NCBI RefSeq assembly: GCF_029211185.1
Contig: NZ_JARGDO010000020.1
Location: forward strand, 1 to 64,000
Length of the DNA stretch: 64,000 nt
Direction: 5' to 3'
Source of the DNA: Tessaracoccus caeni
GTDB taxonomy: Bacteria > Actinomycetota > Actinomycetes > Propionibacteriales > Propionibacteriaceae
The notes beneath the pieces are model-generated. The model was not told the origin of the DNA. It was given only the letters and a program-made list of their open reading frames with translations, and searched no databases. The translations under genes and the position numbers were made by a program. Position 1 is the stretch's first letter; each line of letters opens with the position of its first letter. Below, piece by piece: positions 56,058 to 64,000 of the stretch.

Positions 56058-56120
56058 ATTGACAATCGTCACAGAAAGCGTGACGTTCTGCAATATCAAA
56101 CTGAGTCCAGAGAAGGTCAA
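56056..56120 (-). promoter_or_regulatory. AbiE promoter with overlapping inverted-repeat operator
   Basis: Minus-strand -35 TTGACC (56115-56120), 16 bases, -10 TGATAT (56093-56098). A 17-bp imperfect inverted repeat, 56056-56072 with 56080-56096 (13 of 17 match; perfect inner CGTCAC/GTGACG and outer ATATTG), overlaps the -10 box, start site and ATG. Position and symmetry suit autorepression by AbiEi. Confidence 0.75.
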
Positions 56121-56264
56121 TCCGGAGCGACGTGCCTGGATGTAGTCCCCCTCCGGGGGTGTTGTCGCTTGCGAGAGGTGGGGGTGAGTCACTGTCGCCG
56201 AACGCTGCGACAAGCACTGGCAAGGGGACGAGTGTGAATCGTGGGTGCTCTCGTAGCAAAGAAG

Positions 56265-56302
56265 AAACCCCGTCTGACACTTTGCCTTGTCAGACGGGGT
56301 TT
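56265..56302 (-). terminator. Terminator after tRNA-Leu
   Basis: On the minus strand a perfect 15-bp stem (AAACCCCGTCTGACA and its complement, eight-base loop) is followed by CTTCTTTGC just downstream of the tRNA. Confidence 0.85.
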
Positions 56303-56310
56303 CCGTCGGT

Positions 56311-56394
56311 GTCCGAGAGAGGACTTGAACCTCCACGCCCTTAACGGGCACTAGCACCTCAAGCTAGCGCGTCTACCTATTCCGCCACCCGGAC
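56311..56394 (-). tRNA. tRNA-Leu (anticodon GAG)
   Basis: An 84-base class II tRNA. The acceptor stem GTCCGGG pairs with CTCGGAC (one G-U); the D arm has GGCGGAATAGGTAGAC; the anticodon stem CTAGC/GCTAG encloses TTGAGGT with GAG; a long variable arm (TGCCCGTTAAGGGCG) is followed by the T arm GGAGGTTCAAGTCCTCT. The discriminator is A, and the 3' CCA is not encoded. Reads CUC/CUU leucine codons. Confidence 0.95.
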
Positions 56395-56468
56395 GGGTGA
56401 GCTTCCCACTTGGGGGAGCGACAAGGAACTCTAGCAAGGATTCCGGGAACACGCATAATCGAGTCTGG

Positions 56469-57449
56469 CTACGCGCCCTGGGGCGTGGGGCGCAGCGCGT
56501 TCGCGCCACCTGAGACGTCGTCCAGCGCCGACGCGATGGGCGCCAGCAGGGTCTTGTGGGTGGTCTCCAGCAACTCGTCGAGCTGGTCGACGGTGCGGGG
56601 TCCGATGAGCGCAGAGGCCACCTGCGGGGCGTCGCGCACCCAGAGCAGCGCAACCTGGGCCGGCGTCATACCGAGCCCCTGAGCGGCGTGGGCCACCGCG
56701 TCGACGATGGCTGCCGACCGCGACTGCAGGTAGGGCTCGATGAACCAGCCGAAGTGATTCGACGCGGCTCGCGAGTCGCGGGGCACTTTCCCTCCCCGGT
56801 ACTTCCCGGTGAGCACTCCGCGCCCGAGGCCGGACCAGGCCAGCAGCCCCAGCTCGTGGTAGCGGGCGGCCGAGACCACCTCGACCTCCGCCCGGCGAGC
56901 CAGCAGCGAGTACTCCACCTGAGTGCTGACCAGACGCGCCCGGCTGGGAAGCGCGGCCTGCCAGGTGGCGGCGGTGGCCGTCTGCCAGCCGACGAAGTTC
57001 GACACCCCGACGTAGCGCGCGAGCCCCCGGGACACGGCGGAGTCCATCGCTGCCAGCGTCTCCTCGAGGGGGGCGTCACCCCACGCGTGCACCTGCCAGA
57101 GGTCGACGTGGTCGGTCTTGAGCCGATGAAGCGATTGTTCGAGATCGCTGAGCATGGCTGCACGCGAGGTGTCGATCACGCGGTGGCCGTCGCGCACCAC
57201 GAACCCTGCCTTGGTGGCGATGACCATCTCGTCGCGGGGGACTCCGGTGGCCAGCATCTTGCCGATCATCTGCTCGGCGACGCCGCCACCATAGGCCGGC
57301 GCGGTGTCGATCAGGTTGCCGCCGGCCTCAAGGAAGCCGGTGATCAACTGCCTGACCACCGACCATTCGACGTCGCGGCCCCACGACATCGAGCCGAGGC
57401 CGAGGGGGGAGACCTGAAGGCCGGAGTGTCCTAGCGGTCGAAGCTGCAT
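56469..57449 (-). CDS. Aldo/keto reductase
   Basis: A 326-residue TIM-barrel NADPH-dependent reductase. The catalytic tetrad is visible as Asp in NLIDTAPAYGGG, Tyr in the same segment, Lys in VIATKAG and His in LWQVHAWGD. The C-terminal coenzyme loop has SALIGPRTVDQLDE. The substrate is unknown; closest in style to AKR11-like general stress oxidoreductases. ATG 57449 is preceded six bases upstream by TAGTCT. Confidence 0.9.
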   Translation of the reverse strand: MQLRPLGHSGLQVSPLGLGSMSWGRDVEWSVVRQLITGFLEAGGNLIDTAPAYGGGVAEQMIGKMLATGVPRDEMVIATKAGFVVRDGHRVIDTSRAAMLSDLEQSLHRLKTDHVDLWQVHAWGDAPLEETLAAMDSAVSRGLARYVGVSNFVGWQTATAATWQAALPSRARLVSTQVEYSLLARRAEVEVVSAARYHELGLLAWSGLGRGVLTGKYRGGKVPRDSRAASNHFGWFIEPYLQSRSAAIVDAVAHAAQGLGMTPAQVALLWVRDAPQVASALIGPRTVDQLDELLETTHKTLLAPIASALDDVSGGANALRPTPQGA

Positions 57450-57455
57450 GAGTCG

Positions 57456-57461
57456 AGACTA
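57456..57461 (-). promoter_or_regulatory. -10 element TAGTCT of the aldo/keto reductase gene
   Basis: TAGTCT, six bases, ATG 57449 on the minus strand; no SD. It lies within the last codons of uppP. Confidence 0.55.
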
Positions 57462-58301
57462 GTGGCCCACAGCTCCGCTGACGGGCGCGAGCACTCCCGT
57501 GAGGAGCAAGCCCGCGACCACGGCCGCCAGAACCAGACGGTAGATCACGAAGATCCGGAAGGTGTGGGTGGAGATGTAGCGCAGCAACCATGCGATGACG
57601 GCATAGCCGATCACGAAGGCGAGCACGGTGGCGACGATCGTCGGGCCCCAGGCGGTGGCCTCGCCGCCGATGTCCTTCAGCTTGTAGAGGCCGGAGCCGA
57701 ACACGGCCGGAATCGCGAGCAGGAAGGCATAACGGGCGGCGGCCTCGCGGTTGTAGCCCAGGAGAAGACCACCGGAGATGGTGGCGCCGGACCGAGAGAC
57801 GCCCGGGATCAGGGCCGCCGCTTGGAACAGGCCGAGCAGCAGGCCGTGCCCCCAGGTGATCTTGGTGAGATCCTTGGTGTTGTTGCGGCCGACCCAGTCC
57901 GCGATGGCCAGCACGACGGCGACGCCGGCCAGCATCGCGACGGTCACCCACAGGTTGCGCAGGGATGTGTCGATGGCGTCCTGGAAGAGCAGCCCCAGCA
58001 CGACGATGGGGACAGAGCCCAGGATCACCAACCAACCCATGCGCACGTCCGGATCGTCGCGTTCCTGCTTGCCGACCAGAGCGAGGCACCACTTCTTGAT
58101 GATCCGGGTGATGTCCTTCCAGAAGTACACCAGCACGGCGGTCTCGGTCCCCAGCTGGGTCACCGCGGTGAAGGCGGCGCCTGGGTCGCGTCCCTCGAAG
58201 AACAACTGCCCGGTGATGGAGACGTGCGCGCTGGAGGACACAGGTAGGAACTCCGTGAGTCCCTGCACGATCCCCAAGACGATGGCTTCGATCCAGCCCA
58301 T
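57459..58301 (-). CDS. uppP: Undecaprenyl-diphosphatase UppP/BacA
   Basis: A 280-residue membrane phosphatase. The catalytic motifs [14 protein letters not shown] (near residue 14) and GVSRSGATI (near 175) are intact, and about eight helices are visible. It recycles undecaprenyl pyrophosphate for peptidoglycan and glycan synthesis and gives bacitracin tolerance. ATG 58301 has GGAAGGGG upstream; the frame open to 58526 runs antisense to the phosphatase gene. Confidence 0.96.
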   Translation of the reverse strand: MGWIEAIVLGIVQGLTEFLPVSSSAHVSITGQLFFEGRDPGAAFTAVTQLGTETAVLVYFWKDITRIIKKWCLALVGKQERDDPDVRMGWLVILGSVPIVVLGLLFQDAIDTSLRNLWVTVAMLAGVAVVLAIADWVGRNNTKDLTKITWGHGLLLGLFQAAALIPGVSRSGATISGGLLLGYNREAAARYAFLLAIPAVFGSGLYKLKDIGGEATAWGPTIVATVLAFVIGYAVIAWLLRYISTHTFRIFVIYRLVLAAVVAGLLLTGVLAPVSGAVGH

Positions 58302-58352
58302 GAACGAGTGCCCCTTCCGTTGAGCGTCGCGGGCCACTGTACGCGGCCCGAC

Positions 58353-58358
58353 TACGGT
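58353..58358 (+). promoter_or_regulatory. -10 element TACGGT of the histidine phosphatase gene
   Basis: TACGGT, seven bases, ATG 58366; no SD. Divergent from uppP. Confidence 0.55.
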
Positions 58359-58365
58359 TGGGCAC

Positions 58366-59031
58366 ATGACCAAGGTCTTGTTGATCCGCCACTGCCGGTC
58401 GACGGCGAACGCAGACGGGGTGCTCGCCGGTCGTATGCCAGGGGTCGCGCTGGACGACCGAGGGCGCGAGCAGGCGCTCCGGCTGCGCGATGTGCTCGCG
58501 CGGGTCAGCCTCGCCGCGGCGTACACGTCGCCGATCGAGCGCTGCCGAGAGACCGCCGAGCTCGCCGGCCTGGCGCAGGCAGAGGTGGTGGCCGGGCTGT
58601 CGGAGTGCGACTACGGCGAGTGGAGCGGGCGCTCACTCGCGGATCTGGCCTGCGAGCCGCTCTGGGAACGCGTCCAGAGCCATCCCGGTGCCGTGCGCTT
58701 TCCCGGCGGCGAGTCGATGCTCGAGATGCGCGACCGAGTGACGCAGGCCGTGCGTGCCATCGCTGCGCGCCACGAGGCGGGTGAGGTGGTGGCCGTCGTC
58801 AGCCACGGCGATCCGATCAAGGCCGTCCTCGCCGATGCGCTCGGTCTCGACTTCGACCTCTTCCAACGCATCGACGTCGGTCCAGCGAGCGTGAGCCTGA
58901 TCGATTACTCCAACCCCGAACGCCCCGTCGTCCAGCTGATCAACGGAGGCTCCGACCTCGCTGGCATGCTCGCCGCCCTCCACCGACCGACCCTCGGCGG
59001 CGGCGACCTGCCGGCGCCCGACCAGGGCTAG
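58366..59031 (+). CDS. Histidine phosphatase family protein (phosphoglycerate mutase-like)
   Basis: A 221-residue protein. The catalytic motif is RHCRST (usual RHG variant), with [12 protein letters not shown], the Glu in [11 protein letters not shown] and the second His in [10 protein letters not shown]. It belongs to the actinobacterial branch found next to uppP, DUF3090 and mshC. The real substrate is unknown. The C-terminal part after residue 195 is Gly/Pro-rich and less conserved. Confidence 0.9.
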   Translation: MTKVLLIRHCRSTANADGVLAGRMPGVALDDRGREQALRLRDVLARVSLAAAYTSPIERCRETAELAGLAQAEVVAGLSECDYGEWSGRSLADLACEPLWERVQSHPGAVRFPGGESMLEMRDRVTQAVRAIAARHEAGEVVAVVSHGDPIKAVLADALGLDFDLFQRIDVGPASVSLIDYSNPERPVVQLINGGSDLAGMLAALHRPTLGGGDLPAPDQG

Positions 59032-59034
59032 GCT
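59029..59034 (+). promoter_or_regulatory. -10 element TAGGCT of the DUF3090 gene
   Basis: TAGGCT, six bases, ATG 59041. It overlaps the stop of the phosphatase gene (59029-59031). Confidence 0.55.
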
Positions 59035-59040
59035 GGCGGC

Positions 59041-59553
59041 ATGGAGCTCGTGTTCACCCATCCCGATCGCTGCGTCGTCGGCACGGTCGGCGAGCCGGGC
59101 AACAGGCTGTTCCTGATCCAAGTGGCACAAGGCCCCACGTTGGCAGCCGTCGCCATCGAGAAGCAGCAGGCGCTGCTGCTGGGGCGTCGCATCGGCGAGA
59201 TCCTCGATCAGCTCGCGGCGCTCGGCCATGATGTCCCGCCGATCCACGACCCCAAGGATCTCGGTCCTCTCGACGCGCCGCTCGCCGTGAGCTTCCGCGC
59301 CGGTGCCATCGGCCTGGCCTGGGACGGCGGGAGGAACGCGGTGCAGATCGAGCTGTTCCCCGTCGAGGCCGCCGACGATCAACCCGAGCTGCTGCAGGTG
59401 TGGCTGCGCCCGACGATGGCTCGCGAGTTCTCCGTTCGCGCCGAGGTGATCGTCGCGTCCGGGCGGCCCGCCTGCCCCGTGTGCGCTCAGCCGATGGGGC
59501 CGTCCGCCCACATCTGCCCGCGCGCCAACGGCTACCGGGGTCCGCTGTTCTGA
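59041..59553 (+). CDS. DUF3090 family protein
   Basis: A 170-residue actinobacterial protein (VGTVGEPGNRLFLIQV, DAPLAVSFRAGAIGLAWD). The C-terminus is a compact zinc-ribbon-like knuckle, CPVC and HICPRANGY. Function unknown. It is always coupled to the SCO1664-like gene; here stop and start share one base (TGATG). Confidence 0.9.
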   Translation: MELVFTHPDRCVVGTVGEPGNRLFLIQVAQGPTLAAVAIEKQQALLLGRRIGEILDQLAALGHDVPPIHDPKDLGPLDAPLAVSFRAGAIGLAWDGGRNAVQIELFPVEAADDQPELLQVWLRPTMAREFSVRAEVIVASGRPACPVCAQPMGPSAHICPRANGYRGPLF

Positions 59554-60287
59554 TGGCGCCGGAGGGCCGCTTGCGGATCCTGGGCAGGCTGACGGAGGCC
59601 TCGAACGGCACCTTCCTCGCCGTCGACGAGCGAGAGGACGCGTGGGTCTACAAGCCCGTGGCGGGCGAAGCGCCGTTGTGGGACTTCCCGCCACACACCC
59701 TGGGCCGCCGCGAGGTGGCCGCCTATGCGATCTCTGAGGAGCTGGGGCTGGGTGTCGTGCCGCTCACGCTTTGGTACGAAGGGCCCGTGGGGGAGGGATC
59801 GGTGCAGCGATGGATCGACGCGCCCCGCAGCGAGCTCGTAGACCTGCTCCGCCCGGAGGAACTCACCGAGGAATGGCTCCCCATCGTCGGCGGCGTCGAT
59901 CAGGAGGACCGTCCCGTCGTGCTCTGCCATCGCGACGACGAGCGGCTGCGCACGATGGCCCTGTTCGACGCGCTGCTCAACAATTCCGACCGCAAGGCGG
60001 CGCACATCATCGGCGACGGAGACATCCTGCGTGGCGTCGACCACGGGGTGAGCATGCACGTTGAGCCGAAGCTGCGCACGGTGCTGTGGGGATTCGCCGG
60101 ATCCCCGTTCACCGTTGGCGAACTCAGCCTTCTGGGAACGGCGGCCTCCTGGAGCGAGCCGCTCGCGGATGGACTCGCCGATGAAGAGTGGAAGGCCTTG
60201 TCAGAGCGGGCTGAGGCACTCGCTGAGGCCGGAGAGTTTCCGCAGCCGAGCCCCGGGTGGCCGTCCATTCCCTGGCCTCCTATCTGA
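59553..60287 (+). CDS. SCO1664-family protein with PI3/4-kinase-like fold
   Basis: A 244-residue protein. [28 protein letters not shown] and GVDHGVSMH match the catalytic and metal loops (Asn-x-Asp-Arg, Asp-His-Gly) of the PI3/4-kinase-like family in actinobacteria. Whether it is an active kinase, and its substrate, are unknown. Partner of DUF3090; it lies just upstream of mshC, a conserved order. Confidence 0.87.
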   Translation: MAPEGRLRILGRLTEASNGTFLAVDEREDAWVYKPVAGEAPLWDFPPHTLGRREVAAYAISEELGLGVVPLTLWYEGPVGEGSVQRWIDAPRSELVDLLRPEELTEEWLPIVGGVDQEDRPVVLCHRDDERLRTMALFDALLNNSDRKAAHIIGDGDILRGVDHGVSMHVEPKLRTVLWGFAGSPFTVGELSLLGTAASWSEPLADGLADEEWKALSERAEALAEAGEFPQPSPGWPSIPWPPI

Positions 60288-60317
60288 GGCCCGCGCGGCG
60301 GCGTCTGCGGCACCCGC

Positions 60318-60323
60318 TAGGTT
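60318..60323 (+). promoter_or_regulatory. -10 element TAGGTT of mshC
   Basis: TAGGTT, seven bases, ATG 60331; no SD, leaderless layout. Confidence 0.5.
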
Positions 60324-60330
60324 TGTGGTC

Positions 60331-61569
60331 ATGTTTGCGTGGGAAAAGGTAGACGTGCCCAGCGTTCCGCCGTCCGACGGGGTGCCCGGCGCCCTGCGGC
60401 TGTTCGACACGGCGTCGCAGCAGATGGTCGAGGTGGGCACGCCCGGCGAAGCGGCCCGCATGTATGTGTGCGGCATCACCCCCTACGACGCCACCCACCT
60501 GGGTCACGCGTTCACCTACCTCGCGTTCGACCTGGTGTACCGCGCCTGGCTCGACCTGGGCTTCGAGGTGAACTACACCCAGAACGTCACCGACGTCGAC
60601 GACCCGCTTCTCGAGCGCGCCGCCGCGACCGGTCAGGAGTGGGAGGAACTGGCCGAGGACCAGATCGAGCTCTTCCGCTCCGACATGCGCAACCTGCGCG
60701 TCCTCCCGCCGCATCACTACATCGGGGCTGTCGAGTCGATCGCCTGCGTGATCGAACTCATCGAACACCTGGTGCCGAGCGGTCTGGTCTACCAGGTCGA
60801 CGATCCGGAGCACCCCGACTGGTACTTCAACACCGTCTCCGCCCCCGGCTTCGGCGGCGTCAGCCATCTCGACGAGGCCGCCATGATCGCGGAGTTCGCT
60901 GAGAAGGGCGGCGATCCCGAGCGGCCCGGCAAGCGTCACCCCCTGGACTGCCTGGTCTGGCGCTTCGCTCGTCCCGACGAGCCCAGCTGGAACTCGACGC
61001 TCGGCGCCGGCCGCCCTGGCTGGCACATCGAGTGCACCGCGATCGCGCTGCGCCATCTCGGCCCGGGCTTCGACGTGCAGGGCGGCGGCTCCGACCTGAT
61101 CTTCCCGCACCACGAGATGTGCGCGGCCGAGGCCGTCGTCGCAGCCCACGAGGAGATGGCCCAGGCCTTCGTGCACACCGGCATGGTGGGCCTCGACGGC
61201 GAGAAGATGAGCAAGTCGCTGGGCAATCTGGAACTCGTCTCTCGGCTGCGGAAGTCCGGCGGCGACGCCATGGCCATCCGGCTGGCGCTGATCGCGCACC
61301 ACTACCGCAGCGAGTGGGAGTGGACCCGCGAGCAGCTCGACGACGCCACCGCGCGCGTCAACCGCTGGCGCGCGGCCCTTGCGGCCCCCGCCCCGGCCGA
61401 CGCCACCATCGCCGCGGTCCGAACGGCACTGCGCACCGACCTGGACACGCTGTCGGCCATCGCGGCCGTCGACGCCTGGGCCGAGGTGAGCGGAGCCGAG
61501 GGCGCCGACCCGGCGGAGGGCGCCAAGCTGGCTGCCGCCGTCGACGCCCTGCTGGGCATCCGGCTCTAG
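60331..61569 (+). CDS. mshC: Cysteine--1D-myo-inosityl 2-amino-2-deoxy-alpha-D-glucopyranoside ligase MshC
   Basis: A 412-residue class I aminoacyl-tRNA-synthetase-like ligase that joins cysteine to GlcN-Ins in mycothiol synthesis. It has the HIGH-like THLGHA, zinc-site residues ([31 protein letters not shown]) and KMSKS ([10 protein letters not shown]). It is shorter than CysRS, as expected for MshC. The genome therefore makes mycothiol. ATG 60331 is chosen from the [14 protein letters not shown] start and the TAGGTT box; the frame to 60061 is a shadow. Confidence 0.95.
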   Translation: MFAWEKVDVPSVPPSDGVPGALRLFDTASQQMVEVGTPGEAARMYVCGITPYDATHLGHAFTYLAFDLVYRAWLDLGFEVNYTQNVTDVDDPLLERAAATGQEWEELAEDQIELFRSDMRNLRVLPPHHYIGAVESIACVIELIEHLVPSGLVYQVDDPEHPDWYFNTVSAPGFGGVSHLDEAAMIAEFAEKGGDPERPGKRHPLDCLVWRFARPDEPSWNSTLGAGRPGWHIECTAIALRHLGPGFDVQGGGSDLIFPHHEMCAAEAVVAAHEEMAQAFVHTGMVGLDGEKMSKSLGNLELVSRLRKSGGDAMAIRLALIAHHYRSEWEWTREQLDDATARVNRWRAALAAPAPADATIAAVRTALRTDLDTLSAIAAVDAWAEVSGAEGADPAEGAKLAAAVDALLGIRL

Positions 61570-61588
61570 CTCCCTGTCCTCCTGGCAC

Positions 61589-61594
61589 TACGCT
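61589..61594 (+). promoter_or_regulatory. -10 element TACGCT of hisE
   Basis: TACGCT, seven bases, GTG 61602; no SD, leaderless layout. Confidence 0.5.
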
Positions 61595-61601
61595 GTACGG
61601 C

Positions 61602-61865
61602 GTGAAGTCGTTTGAGCAGCTCTTTGAGCAACTGACCGAGACCGCCCGCACCCGCCCAGAGGGATCGGGCACCGTCGAGCGGCTCGATGCGGGCGTGCAT
61701 GCCATTGGCAAGAAGATCGTCGAGGAGGCCGCCGAGGTGTGGATGGCCTCCGAGTACGAGTCCAAGGAGGCCGCCGCCGAAGAGATCAGCCAGCTGCTGT
61801 ACCACCTCCAGGTGATGATGCTGAAGCTAGACCTCTCCCTCGAAGACGTATACCGCTACCTGTGA
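61602..61865 (+). CDS. hisE: Phosphoribosyl-ATP pyrophosphatase
   Basis: An 87-residue all-alpha NTP pyrophosphohydrolase, second step of histidine synthesis. The acidic motif [13 protein letters not shown] and [14 protein letters not shown] carry the metal-binding Glu and Asp positions. GTG 61602 follows a leaderless promoter. The frame is open far upstream only as an mshC shadow. It is followed by hisG as in actinobacteria. Confidence 0.95.
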   Translation: MKSFEQLFEQLTETARTRPEGSGTVERLDAGVHAIGKKIVEEAAEVWMASEYESKEAAAEEISQLLYHLQVMMLKLDLSLEDVYRYL

Positions 61866-61882
61866 CGAAGGCTGAAGAAGAA

Positions 61883-62740
61883 GTGAACGACACCCTGCTC
61901 AAGATCGCCGTCCCCAACAAGGGCTCGCTGGCTCAAGCCGCCACCGAGATGCTCAGCAACGCCGGCTACCGGCAGCGCACCGACTCGAAGGAACTCACCT
62001 TGATCGACGCCGAGCACGGCGTCGAGTTCTACTACCTGCGGCCGCGCGACATCGCGGTCTATGTGGGCAGCGGCCAGCTCGATCTGGGGATCACCGGGCG
62101 CGACATGCTGCTCGATTCCGGGGCCGACGCCGACGAGATCATGAAGCTGGGCTTCGGCGCCAGCCGGTTCCGCTTCGCCGCGCCCAAGGGCACCGACTAC
62201 GAGCTGGCCGACCTGCAGGGCAAGCGGATCGCGAGCTCTTACCCGGGCCTGCTGGGCGCCTACCTCGCCGAGCGCGGCATCGAGGCCTCGCTGGTCAGCC
62301 TCGACGGCGCGGTGGAGTCCGCGATCCGGCTGGGTGTGGCCGACGTGGTGGCCGACGTCGTCGACACCGGCACGACCCTCAAGAAGGCCGGTCTCGAGCT
62401 CTTCGGCGACCCGATCTGCCACTCCGAGGCCGTCGTCATCCAGCGCAGCGGCGTGGGCGACGTGCCCGGTGCCCAGGGCCTGCTCACCAGGCTGAGCAGC
62501 GTGCTCGTCGCGCAGAGCCGCCTGATGCTCGACTACAACGTCGAGGAGAAGAACCTGCCCCAGACCGTCGCGCTTGCGCCGGGCGTCGAGGGGCCGACGA
62601 TCTCCTCCCTGTCCGTCGAGGGCTGGGTTGCGGTCCGGGTGCTGGTGCCCAAGGTGGGCGCCCACCGCCTGATGGACCAGCTCTGGGAGGCTGGTGCGCG
62701 CAGCATCATCCTGAGCGAGCTGGCGGCCTGCAGGTTCTGA
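61883..62740 (+). CDS. hisG: ATP phosphoribosyltransferase (long form)
   Basis: A 285-residue HisG of the long, self-contained type with a C-terminal ACT-like regulatory domain (about 210-285: SSLSVEGWVAVRVLVPK). The N-terminus LKIAVPNKGSL, the GSGQLDLGITGRDML ATP/PRPP region and VVADVVDTGTTLKKAGL PRPP loop are intact. It is the committed, feedback-inhibited step. Start at GTG 61883 (GAAGAAG upstream); GTG 61862, overlapping the hisE stop (GTGA), is a real alternative. Confidence 0.95.
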   Translation: MNDTLLKIAVPNKGSLAQAATEMLSNAGYRQRTDSKELTLIDAEHGVEFYYLRPRDIAVYVGSGQLDLGITGRDMLLDSGADADEIMKLGFGASRFRFAAPKGTDYELADLQGKRIASSYPGLLGAYLAERGIEASLVSLDGAVESAIRLGVADVVADVVDTGTTLKKAGLELFGDPICHSEAVVIQRSGVGDVPGAQGLLTRLSSVLVAQSRLMLDYNVEEKNLPQTVALAPGVEGPTISSLSVEGWVAVRVLVPKVGAHRLMDQLWEAGARSIILSELAACRF

Positions 62741-62744
62741 CGAC

Positions 62745-63257
62745 ATGACGCAGTCTCCCGAGACCCCGGACGCCGACGCACCGCAGGTGCCCGAGCGCCT
62801 GCACTACATCAGCGCGACGGTGCTCGCCACCGCGGCGGTGCTGTCCCTGGTGCTGTTCTCCCTCGCGCTGTATGGCTGGTCGGCCATCGGCAAGGAGATC
62901 CGCGACCAGATCACCTGGCCGCAGGCCGCCACGTTGCTGTTCTTCCTGCTGTTCATGGTGGGCTTCATGCTCTCGCTGGGGTACTCGAGGCTCTGGGCCG
63001 AGGGCGGCGTCGTGACGGTGCGCAACGGCCCCGTCGTGCGCCGCTACACCGTGGATCAGATCGCAGGCCTGCGGCTTCGCCAGGGCGACGCGTGGGCCTA
63101 CCTGTTGATCAAGAAGGACGGTACCGCTCAGCGCAGGGCCGTGTTGGCGATTCAATCTCTGGAAGGTGAGAAGGCTCAGGGCAAGGTTCGTGAACTGCGT
63201 CGCTGGCTGGTCGCGCAGGGTGCCAGCAGCGAAGGTGTTGCCGCGGCCGATGACTAA
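62745..63257 (+). CDS. PH domain-containing membrane protein
   Basis: A 170-residue protein with two membrane helices (about 22-45 and 58-82) followed by a bacterial PH-like domain (WAEGGVVTVRNGPVVRRY, IAGLRLRQGDAWAYLLIKK). A PH-domain protein directly after hisG is a conserved actinobacterial neighbour. Function unknown. It starts four bases after hisG and is convergent with the P-ATPase (four-base overlap). Confidence 0.85.
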   Translation: MTQSPETPDADAPQVPERLHYISATVLATAAVLSLVLFSLALYGWSAIGKEIRDQITWPQAATLLFFLLFMVGFMLSLGYSRLWAEGGVVTVRNGPVVRRYTVDQIAGLRLRQGDAWAYLLIKKDGTAQRRAVLAIQSLEGEKAQGKVRELRRWLVAQGASSEGVAAADD

Positions 63258-64000
63258 CCTGCCGTTGGCAGCAGTTCAGCTTCCGAAACCGTCCCGGGGA
63301 TTTCCCTTGAGGAACGATAGTTCTGCAGCCGAAGCGAGTTCTGCACAACCAGCACGCTGGACAACGACATGGCAGCTGCTGCGATCAGCGGGTTCAGCAG
63401 TCCGGCTGCGGCGATCGGGATGGCGGCCACGTTGTAGCCGAAGGCCCAGAGGAGGTTTGTCCTGATCGTTCGCAGCGTGCGCCGCGACAGCCCGACGGCA
63501 TCGGCGATGGCTGACAGATCGTCCCTCACGACGATGATGTCAGCCGCCTTCAGCGCAACGTCGGTGCCTGTCACCACGCCCAGGCCGAGGTCGGCGGTAG
63601 CCAGGGCGATGGCGTCGTTGATCCCGTCACCCACCATCGCCACTCGCTCACCGGAGCGCTGCAGCTGCTCGATCACGTGGGCCTTCTCGGCCGGCAATAC
63701 CTCGGCGATCACCTCGTCGACCCCGAGCTGGCGTGCGATGTGCTCGCCCGCCCGCCGAGAGTCTCCGGTCAGCAGAACAGCGCGCAGGCCCTGGGCTTTG
63801 AGCGCCGCCACCGCGTGCCCAGCGCCCGGTTTGAGGGCGTCACTGAGCGCGATCGTTCCGACGAGGGCACCGTCGCAGGCTACGAGTACGACTGTCTCGC
63901 CGATGCCGTCCGCCCGATCCAGCGCCTTCGTGGCGCCAGTGACGTCGACGGAGCGATTCGCGAAGAGTTGTCGATTGCCGATCATGACCTCCTCGCCGTG
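63254..64000 (-). CDS. Copper-type heavy-metal P-type ATPase, C-terminal part (5' end outside window)
   Basis: The frame is open through base 64000, so only the last 249 codons are present. P-domain TGDSRRAGEHIARQLG and GDGINDAIALATADLGLG, and the two final helices (YNVAAIPIAAAGLLN; MSLSSVLVVQNSLRL) match P1B copper exporters (CopA/CtpA-like). The residue after GDGINDA, nearly always Pro in this family, is Ile. An ATG exists at 63985, but it lies inside the N/P-domain and is not the start. Substrate Cu(I) is inferred from the Asn-Val/Ser-Ser helix residues. Confidence 0.9.
   Translation of the reverse strand, partial: HGEEVMIGNRQLFANRSVDVTGATKALDRADGIGETVVLVACDGALVGTIALSDALKPGAGHAVAALKAQGLRAVLLTGDSRRAGEHIARQLGVDEVIAEVLPAEKAHVIEQLQRSGERVAMVGDGINDAIALATADLGLGVVTGTDVALKAADIIVVRDDLSAIADAVGLSRRTLRTIRTNLLWAFGYNVAAIPIAAAGLLNPLIAAAAMSLSSVLVVQNSLRLQNYRSSREIPGTVSEAELLPTAG

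Noticed and set aside
56020-56280. 86-codon minus-strand frame between AbiEi and the tRNA
   Set aside because: It covers the AbiE promoter and operator and has no recognisable protein features.

Overview
This is a high-GC actinobacterial chromosome segment, most likely from the Propionibacteriaceae. The evidence is a mycothiol gene (mshC), the actinobacterial markers DUF2469, DUF3090 and an SCO1664-type kinase-fold protein, and a very large protein that looks like the PPi-dependent PEP carboxykinase known from propionibacteria. At least twelve genes also carry a TAnnnT box only 6-8 bases before the start codon, the layout of leaderless transcripts. Nearly every long antisense frame is a GC artefact and was discarded. 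Bases 1-97 are homopolymeric G/C and look like a damaged contig end.

Layout. 0.1-2.4 kb: a beta-glucoside module (GH1 phospho-glycosidase plus BglG-type antiterminator). 2.5-13.8 kb: housekeeping backbone DUF177-rpmF-rnc-mutM, small genes (membrane protein, GNAT, GtrA), then smc-ftsY-ffh. 13.9-17.0 kb: an HTH-like small protein, a PepSY lipoprotein and a divergent NarL-type two-component pair. 17.1-20.7 kb: efeUOB iron uptake behind a DtxR/IdeR-type iron box. 20.7-29.1 kb: two tandem paralogous secreted proteins with near-identical 5' leaders, the second split by a 1442-bp IS256-family element whose 9-bp target duplication can be read exactly, then an O-antigen-ligase/TPR protein. 29.2-31.5 kb: amidohydrolase and S49 peptidase. 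32.0-43.7 kb: the backbone resumes (zincin, rpsP-khpA, rimM-trmD, rplS, lepB, rnhB, DUF2469, yraN, comM-like, dprA), with sdhCAB inserted between trmD and rplS.

43.7-48.2 kb: PCMT-like methyltransferase, the PPi-PEPCK candidate and a small hypothetical gene. 48.3-52.3 kb: a nitrite/NO module, with DUF2249, an NnrS-like membrane protein and an 869-residue fusion of about twelve membrane spans, a blue-copper domain and a NirK-type nitrite reductase. 52.3-53.2 kb: a MhuD-type heme-degrading enzyme flanked by a family of REP-like palindromes (one more copy lies at 10.3 kb). 53.2-56.4 kb: PaiB-like protein, dCMP-deaminase-like protein, and an AbiEi/AbiEii toxin-antitoxin operon with a visible operator, directly 3' of tRNA-Leu(GAG). 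56.5-64 kb: aldo/keto reductase, uppP, histidine phosphatase, DUF3090, SCO1664-like protein, mshC, hisE, hisG, a PH-domain protein and the C-terminal end of a copper-type P-ATPase running off the window.

Functionally, iron (efeUOB, heme degradation), C4 metabolism (sdhCAB, PPi-PEPCK) and anaerobic nitrite reduction fit a facultative, propionate-type actinobacterium. The most interesting signals are the TM-cupredoxin-NirK fusion, the PPi-PEPCK candidate, the conserved leader of the duplicated surface genes with its reconstructable IS insertion, the REP-like palindrome family, the perfect palindrome upstream of ftsY, and the apparent CTG start of rnc.
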